Of a DNA stretch of 9,231 nucleotides, positions 4,901 to 9,231 are shown piece after piece. Each line of letters starts with the position of its first letter. Position 1 is the first letter of the stretch. The stretch is from NCBI GenBank assembly GCA_021804345.1, contig JAJZHV010000034.1:1-9231 (forward strand), given 5' to 3'. This stretch comes from Pseudomonadota bacterium. Its GTDB lineage: Bacteria > Pseudomonadota > Gammaproteobacteria > Burkholderiales > Ferrovaceae. The notes beneath the pieces are model-generated. The model was not told where the DNA came from and made no database searches. It was given only the letters and a program-made list of their open reading frames with translations. The translations under genes were made by a program, and so were the position numbers.

Positions 4901-6502
4901 CTATCCATGACGCACCGGTTTTTTCATGACATACACCAGCGGGATGAAAGCTAGGAACAAAAAGGCCAGCAACCGGAAATTATCCAGAAACGCCAGGGAG
5001 GCCGCCTGTTGCTGCACGGACTGCAGGAGCACAGCTTGCGCCTTGGTGAGGGCCTCACCCGCCGTCACACCCTGGGCCATGAGTGCCTGGACCAAGCGAT
5101 TGAGCGTGTCCTGTGTATCACTAGAAAAGGCCGTGACATGGGCCACCAAATCCACTTGGTGGCGTTGGGTACCCTGGGTTAACCAAGTTTGCATGAGCGA
5201 AATGCCAAAACTGCCCCCCAGATTGCGGGACAAATTGATGATGGCCGAAGCATTGCTGCTTTTGGCCATGGGAATATTGGCAAAGGCGATGGTGTTGAGG
5301 GGAACGAATAAAAACCCCAGGCCGACCCCCTGAATGACGCGCAAGGTGGCCAGGGAGGCATAATCTGCTTGCAAGTCGGTACGGGACAGTAAAAACAGGG
5401 CCAGGGCATTGGCCAGTACGCCAAAAGTGATCATGTGACGCACGTCCACCCGGTTGACCATCATGCCAATGAAGGGCATGAAACATAACACGGCAATCCC
5501 GCCGGGAGACAGTAGCATGCCCGCATCCATGGCCGAGTAGCCCATCAGGGTTTGCACCAGCAAGGGCAACAGCACCGTGCTACCAAAGAGGACAAAGCCC
5601 AGCAAAAACATGAGAATGTTGCTGAACAGAAAGTTCTTGTCGCGCAGCAGCCGGATATCCACCATGGGGTCTTTTTGCCGCAATTCCCACCAGGGGAGCA
5701 GCGCCAGGGCGGTCCCTGAAATGACCGCCAGGGTCACGATGAAATGGGAATCAAACCAGTCCTCCTGCTGCCCCTTGTCCAGAAAAATCTGCAGCGCCCC
5801 AAAGCCTAGAGTCAGCAATATAAAACCCATGTAATCCACTGTGAATCCGCGGCTTTTTTGCTGCTGACGTTGGGCTGTGAACTGCGGTGGGTCAAACACC
5901 AGACGCGAGGTAAAGTACAGGGAGATGAAGCCCACCGGCACATTGATGAGAAAAATCCAGCGCCAGTTGAAGCTGTCGGTAATCCAGCCGCCCACGGTGG
6001 GCCCGATGGCCGGGGCCAGTACTGTGGTCAGGCCATACACGGCAAAGGCCATGCCGCGCTTGGCTGGGGGAAAGGTATCTGACAGGATGGCCTGGGAACT
6101 GGGCTGCAAGCCCCCACCGCCTATGCCTTGCAGGGTACGGAACAGAATCAGCATGAACAGGTTGGGAGCCAGACCACAGAGCAGCGAACTGGCGGTAAAC
6201 AGGGTCACACAGAGCATGTAAAAGCGGCGCCGCCCCAGCAGGCTGGACAGCCAGCCGCTGATGGGCAACACGATGGCATTGGAGACCATGTAGGAGGTGA
6301 GCACCCAGGTGGCCTCATCCTGGCCCGCGCCCAGATCTCCGGCAATATGGCGCAAGGCCACATTGGCAATGGAGATGTCCAATACTTCCATGAAGGTGGT
6401 CAAGGCCACCGTCACCGCCACCATCCAGGGGTTGAGGGGTTCGCCCCGCGCGTTGTGGGGCGGGGCAAAGGTGGCGGGTGGCGGCTCCTGCCCAAGGCTC
6501 AT
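4901..6502 (-). CDS. emrB: EmrB-like drug efflux permease (MFS, DHA2 family, 14 TM)
   Basis: A 533-residue inner-membrane proton-driven exporter of hydrophobic drugs and uncouplers. Family motifs seen: D1 LDISIANVAL (41-50), motif A GWLSSLLGRRRF (83-94), motif B RTLQGIGGGG (122-131), the antiporter motif C GPTVGGWI (167-174), and WRWIFLINVP (180-189). Hydrophobic segments continue to a last helix at about 511-526, before a basic tail, which fits the 14-helix DHA2 group and its usual length of 500-540. The ATG overlaps the emrA stop as ATGA, the common arrangement for this pair. With EmrA and the TolC-like protein it should form a channel across both membranes. The substrate cannot be read from sequence; fatty-acid (FarB-like) or aromatic substrates are alternatives. 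Confidence 0.94.
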   Translation of the reverse strand: MSLGQEPPPATFAPPHNARGEPLNPWMVAVTVALTTFMEVLDISIANVALRHIAGDLGAGQDEATWVLTSYMVSNAIVLPISGWLSSLLGRRRFYMLCVTLFTASSLLCGLAPNLFMLILFRTLQGIGGGGLQPSSQAILSDTFPPAKRGMAFAVYGLTTVLAPAIGPTVGGWITDSFNWRWIFLINVPVGFISLYFTSRLVFDPPQFTAQRQQQKSRGFTVDYMGFILLTLGFGALQIFLDKGQQEDWFDSHFIVTLAVISGTALALLPWWELRQKDPMVDIRLLRDKNFLFSNILMFLLGFVLFGSTVLLPLLVQTLMGYSAMDAGMLLSPGGIAVLCFMPFIGMMVNRVDVRHMITFGVLANALALFLLSRTDLQADYASLATLRVIQGVGLGFLFVPLNTIAFANIPMAKSSNASAIINLSRNLGGSFGISLMQTWLTQGTQRHQVDLVAHVTAFSSDTQDTLNRLVQALMAQGVTAGEALTKAQAVLLQSVQQQAASLAFLDNFRLLAFLFLAFIPLVYVMKKPVRHG

Positions 6503-7689
6503 TGCAGTTGCACCTGCGGGTCTACGGACATGCCGGGAACCAAGGCGAGCAATTCTTGGGGCGCTTCATCAAACAGGATTTTGACGGGAATGCGTTGCAC
6601 CACCTTGACATAATTTCCACTGGCGTTTTCGGGGGGCAGCAGACTAAAGCGCGCGCCCGTGCCTGGCTGAATGCTATCCACATGGGCCCGCCAAACGCGT
6701 CCGGGAAAGGAGTCTACCTTAACCTTGACCGCCTGCCCCGGATGCATGCGAGCCAGTTGCGTTTCCTTGAAGTTGGCCACCACCCAGGGCGCTCCATACA
6801 CGATGGCCATGACCGGTGGGCCTGGTTGAATCAACTGGCCTTGAAACACGGATTTACGCGCCACGCGTCCCGCCACCGGCGCAATGAGGCGGGTATAAGA
6901 TAAATCTAGCAAGGCCTGATCCAGAGCTGCCTGAGCCTCCTGCACCGAAGCCGCCCCACCGGCCACTTGCGCCTGCTTCAGCGCCACCTGGCGCGGTCCG
7001 GAACGGGCCTCGGCTACCCGGGCCTGGGCCTGCTGCACCAGTGCCTGGGCGGCATTCACCGCACGCTGGGCGGCCTGGGCCTGAGCCTGGGCTGTCTTGT
7101 CGGCCGCCAGCACCTGATCCAGTCTTTGCCGTGAAATCTCATCCTTGCGGAACAGCGTTTGATAGCGCAGGACATCCTGCTGCGTCAGTTGCGCCTGCGC
7201 TTCCATGGCCCGGTCCTGGGCCTCGGCCTGGGCCTCGTTAGAACGGGCGGCATCTAGGGCGCTGCGGGCCTGGTCCAGTCCGGTTTCGGTCAGGGTAGTG
7301 GTGACGGACAGATCCTGCTGCTCGGCGCCGTGGCGATGTTTGGCCGCATCCAAAACGGCTCGAGCTTGGGCAACCCGCAAGGCATAATCGCGCTCATCGA
7401 TCTCGGCCAGCACATCCCCCTGTTTGACCCACTGATTGTCCTGCACCAAAACCTTGGCCACATAGCCGCCCACGTGCGGGCTGATTTGCACCACGTTGGA
7501 TTCGATGAAGGCATCATCGGTAGATTCTTCATTGCGGGTCAAAAACCAGAGCAGAAAACCCGCCAACACAATCACCAACAAAGCCAGCATTCCCAAGCGT
7601 TGCAGACGGGTTTTGCGGCGTGTTGCGGAATCGGGTTGGGCACTGGGGGCTGCAGTAGGCTCAGCAAGTGGCGCGCTGGATTCACTCAT
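6499..7689 (-). CDS. emrA: EmrA-like membrane fusion protein (HlyD family)
   Basis: A 396-residue periplasmic adaptor that joins the EmrB pump to an outer-membrane channel. It has a short cytoplasmic N terminus, one TM helix at about 32-50, then STDDAFIESNVVQISPHVGG (56-75), which is diagnostic for EmrA-type adaptors. A lipoyl half-motif follows at about 76-100, then a long Ala/Gln-rich alpha-helical hairpin (about 105-265), the second lipoyl half (LIAPVAGRV), and beta-barrel segments including FKETQLARMHPGQ and LPPENASGNYVKVVQR. Length is normal for the family. The ATG at 7689 has only a weak AG-rich ribosome binding site (AGAGAG about 10 nt upstream). The gap to the outer-membrane gene is 21 nt, so translation may be coupled. 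The stop overlaps the emrB start by 4 nt. Confidence 0.94.
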   Translation of the reverse strand: MSESSAPLAEPTAAPSAQPDSATRRKTRLQRLGMLALLVIVLAGFLLWFLTRNEESTDDAFIESNVVQISPHVGGYVAKVLVQDNQWVKQGDVLAEIDERDYALRVAQARAVLDAAKHRHGAEQQDLSVTTTLTETGLDQARSALDAARSNEAQAEAQDRAMEAQAQLTQQDVLRYQTLFRKDEISRQRLDQVLAADKTAQAQAQAAQRAVNAAQALVQQAQARVAEARSGPRQVALKQAQVAGGAASVQEAQAALDQALLDLSYTRLIAPVAGRVARKSVFQGQLIQPGPPVMAIVYGAPWVVANFKETQLARMHPGQAVKVKVDSFPGRVWRAHVDSIQPGTGARFSLLPPENASGNYVKVVQRIPVKILFDEAPQELLALVPGMSVDPQVQLQ

Positions 7690-7710
7690 GGGGTTGTACT
7701 CTCTAATCCG

Positions 7711-9138
7711 TTAGGGTGTGGCATAGTCCAGTCGGCCCAAGGCCAGATCCAGGTTGATCCGGGCCATGCGCCAAGCCGCTTCGGCGTCGATGTCGGCACT
7801 TCGTGCGCTGGCCAGATTGGTCTGGGCGTCCACCAGTTCCAGATTATCGGCCACCCCGCTGGAAAAACGGTCCCGGGCCTGCTCTTCCAGACGCACGGCC
7901 AAGGCAAGCCCGGTGTGTGCCGTCTGCAGTTGCTCCTGACTGGTTTCCAGGGCAATGAGCGCTAGGCGCACGTCTTCTTCCACCTGCTGCTGGGTATCCA
8001 ACAGAGCCAACTCCGCCTGGCGTTCACGACTATGGGCGGCATCCTCGCGGGCATTCATGGCTCCGCCCTGGGCCAGGGGCAGGGTCATCTGAATGCCATA
8101 GCTGTAGGTACGGTAGTCGTAGTGAGTGGGATTGACCCCGCTGGAGCCGATATCTCCGGCCAGACTGAACGCCGGGACATTTTCTGCCAATGCAGCGCGG
8201 CGCTCCTGCCGGCGCTGGCTGACCACCTGTTGCAGCGCTTGCAATTCGGGCCGGGAGTCTAGGGCCTGCGCAATGCTCTGGGCCTGAGGTGGGGCCGAGG
8301 TCATGTCCTCTCCCCCCGTGGGCAAGTTGTCAGTCAACCGCAGCGTGGTTTGCATGTCGATCCCCAACGCACGGTGCAAGCGGGTATCCGCCGAGCTTTC
8401 CAGTTGCCGGGCCTGACGCAGATAGAGTGCATTGCGGGAGAGGGCGTTTTCTGCCCGGACCACATCCACCCCCGTGGACACACCGGCCCCCTGCTGATCC
8501 CGAGCCAGTTGCAGCAACTGTTGCGCCAGGGTCTGGTTGGCTTGGGCCGCCACCACACTGGCCCGACTGCGGAGCAATTCCACATAGGCCAAGGCCGCAG
8601 CGCCAGCCACTTGCTGTTCCGTGGCAAGAGTGCGCCAGCGGGTGGCCTCTACGGCATCATTGGCCGCCTGCAGGGAGTAAATCTGGGTCAGATCAAACAC
8701 CCGCTGCGTCAGCCGTACTCGGGCATCAAAGGTATCGAAGGGCCCGATGACCACGGGCAATCCAGGCAAACTGATCCCGATGGCTTTCAAGTTTTCGGTT
8801 TGGCGGATTTGATAGGTTTTGAATTCCATGCTGGGTAACAGCCCGGCACGTACTTCTCGCGCCCGATCCGCGCTTTCGTTCAATTGTTCCTGAGCCAGCA
8901 ATACCGCGGTTTGATGGGCCACGGCGTAGGCCTTGGCCTGATTCAGGGTAAGACCCATGGCGCTGGAGGTAGCCATTGCCCGAGCGGGTTCGGGCAGTGC
9001 GCCGGCGCCCTCGGAGCCCGACAGAGGCTGACCACAGGCCAGCCCATAGAAACCCAGACTGATCAGGCCCATGCCCAACCGGCACAACAAAGGCACGAGG
9101 CGCATCCCCGGTGTGCGCACGGCAACCTTGTTGGCCAT
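7711..9138 (-). CDS. TolC-like outer-membrane efflux protein
   Basis: Outer-membrane channel and periplasmic tunnel of the tripartite pump, 475 residues from the ATG at 9138. The two related outer-membrane-efflux halves are visible: the first ends in GVSTGVDVVRAENALSRN and the second in GVADNLELVDAQTNLASA, both followed by long alpha-helical stretches, the internal duplication typical of TolC. A hydrophobic signal lies at residues about 14-35 and ends in GLACGQ; this resembles but does not satisfy a lipobox (Gly at -3), so plain signal peptidase cleavage is as likely. The start is uncertain: ATG 9138 has no clear ribosome binding site. TTG 9195 (AGGG 8 nt upstream), GTG 9120 (AAGG 5 nt upstream) and ATG 9105 are alternatives, and the last two give a more normal signal peptide. 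It is the first gene of the visible operon. Confidence 0.88.
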   Translation of the reverse strand: MANKVAVRTPGMRLVPLLCRLGMGLISLGFYGLACGQPLSGSEGAGALPEPARAMATSSAMGLTLNQAKAYAVAHQTAVLLAQEQLNESADRAREVRAGLLPSMEFKTYQIRQTENLKAIGISLPGLPVVIGPFDTFDARVRLTQRVFDLTQIYSLQAANDAVEATRWRTLATEQQVAGAAALAYVELLRSRASVVAAQANQTLAQQLLQLARDQQGAGVSTGVDVVRAENALSRNALYLRQARQLESSADTRLHRALGIDMQTTLRLTDNLPTGGEDMTSAPPQAQSIAQALDSRPELQALQQVVSQRRQERRAALAENVPAFSLAGDIGSSGVNPTHYDYRTYSYGIQMTLPLAQGGAMNAREDAAHSRERQAELALLDTQQQVEEDVRLALIALETSQEQLQTAHTGLALAVRLEEQARDRFSSGVADNLELVDAQTNLASARSADIDAEAAWRMARINLDLALGRLDYATP

Positions 9139-9231
9139 CCCACGCGGGTGGCCAGGGCGAGGACAAAGTAGGCGGGCCCTCAAGAACCGTAACAATGCTC
9201 TGGCCCTGGAAAACGCCCCGCCTTGACTTCA
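9139..9231. other. Upstream edge of the efflux operon, promoter not resolved
   Basis: The frame of the TolC-like gene stays open up to a TGA complementary to 9229-9231, so the coding sequence cannot begin further right than this. Within these 93 bases I see no convincing promoter and no OxyR-type ATAG/CTAT pair. The operon promoter is probably further right, outside the window, or the gene is co-transcribed with something upstream. Confidence 0.5.

Noticed and set aside
7330..7965. A 211-codon plus-strand open frame across the emrA/TolC-like junction
   Set aside because: It is antisense to two well-supported genes, has no ribosome binding site or recognisable domain, and has the usual His/Gly-rich composition of a shadow frame.
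9021..9050. Lipoprotein signal in the TolC-like protein (GLAC)
   Set aside because: The -3 position is Gly where the lipobox wants Leu or a similar residue, so lipidation is not supported; it is noted only as a possibility.

Overview
The window looks like chromosomal DNA from a GC-rich proteobacterium, most likely a betaproteobacterium or a close gammaproteobacterium. The reasons are the OxyR, the peroxiredoxin-glutaredoxin fusion, the EmrAB-type efflux set and the type of 3-hydroxyacyl-CoA dehydrogenase, which all resemble proteins typical of that group. This is judged by motif and memory of the families, not by a search. There are no RNA genes, insertion sequences, CRISPR repeats or phage genes, and nothing I can see marks recent transfer.

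Left part (1-2789). The 5' end of a fatty-acid beta-oxidation gene (3-hydroxyacyl-CoA dehydrogenase) runs off the left edge on the minus strand. A 277-bp divergent intergenic region follows. It holds a very good OxyR operator (415-451) directly against a sigma70-like promoter (451-480), a 9-bp inverted repeat framing that promoter, and a separate 15-bp palindrome in the expected 5' leader. This promoter should drive a two-gene plus-strand operon: a hybrid peroxiredoxin-glutaredoxin (534-1286) and a dihydrolipoamide-dehydrogenase/glutathione-reductase-like flavoprotein (1320-2789). Together they look like a peroxide-detoxifying enzyme and a possible pyridine-nucleotide-driven partner.

Right part (2781-9138, all minus strand). 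Six tightly packed genes run right to left: a TolC-like outer-membrane factor, EmrA-like adaptor, EmrB-like 14-TM MFS pump, OxyR, a TlpA-like periplasmic thioredoxin and a PCu(A)C copper chaperone with a Met/His-rich tail. Gaps are 21 nt, then a 4-nt overlap, 9 nt, an 8-nt overlap and 49 nt, so this is very probably one operon. It joins a tripartite drug-efflux pump, the peroxide sensor and two envelope copper/thiol proteins.

How it fits together. The OxyR keeps both redox cysteines at exactly residues 199 and 208, and a near-consensus OxyR site sits before the peroxidase operon some 3.5 kb away. The simplest reading is a self-contained peroxide regulon: OxyR, its target peroxidase and reductase, and an efflux/copper module co-transcribed with the regulator. 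The two operons converge and overlap by 9 nt at their stop codons. Strong inverted repeats lie on both sides of the junction but none has a T-tract. The individual families are all known; the arrangement and the layered palindromes before the peroxidase are the parts worth a second look.
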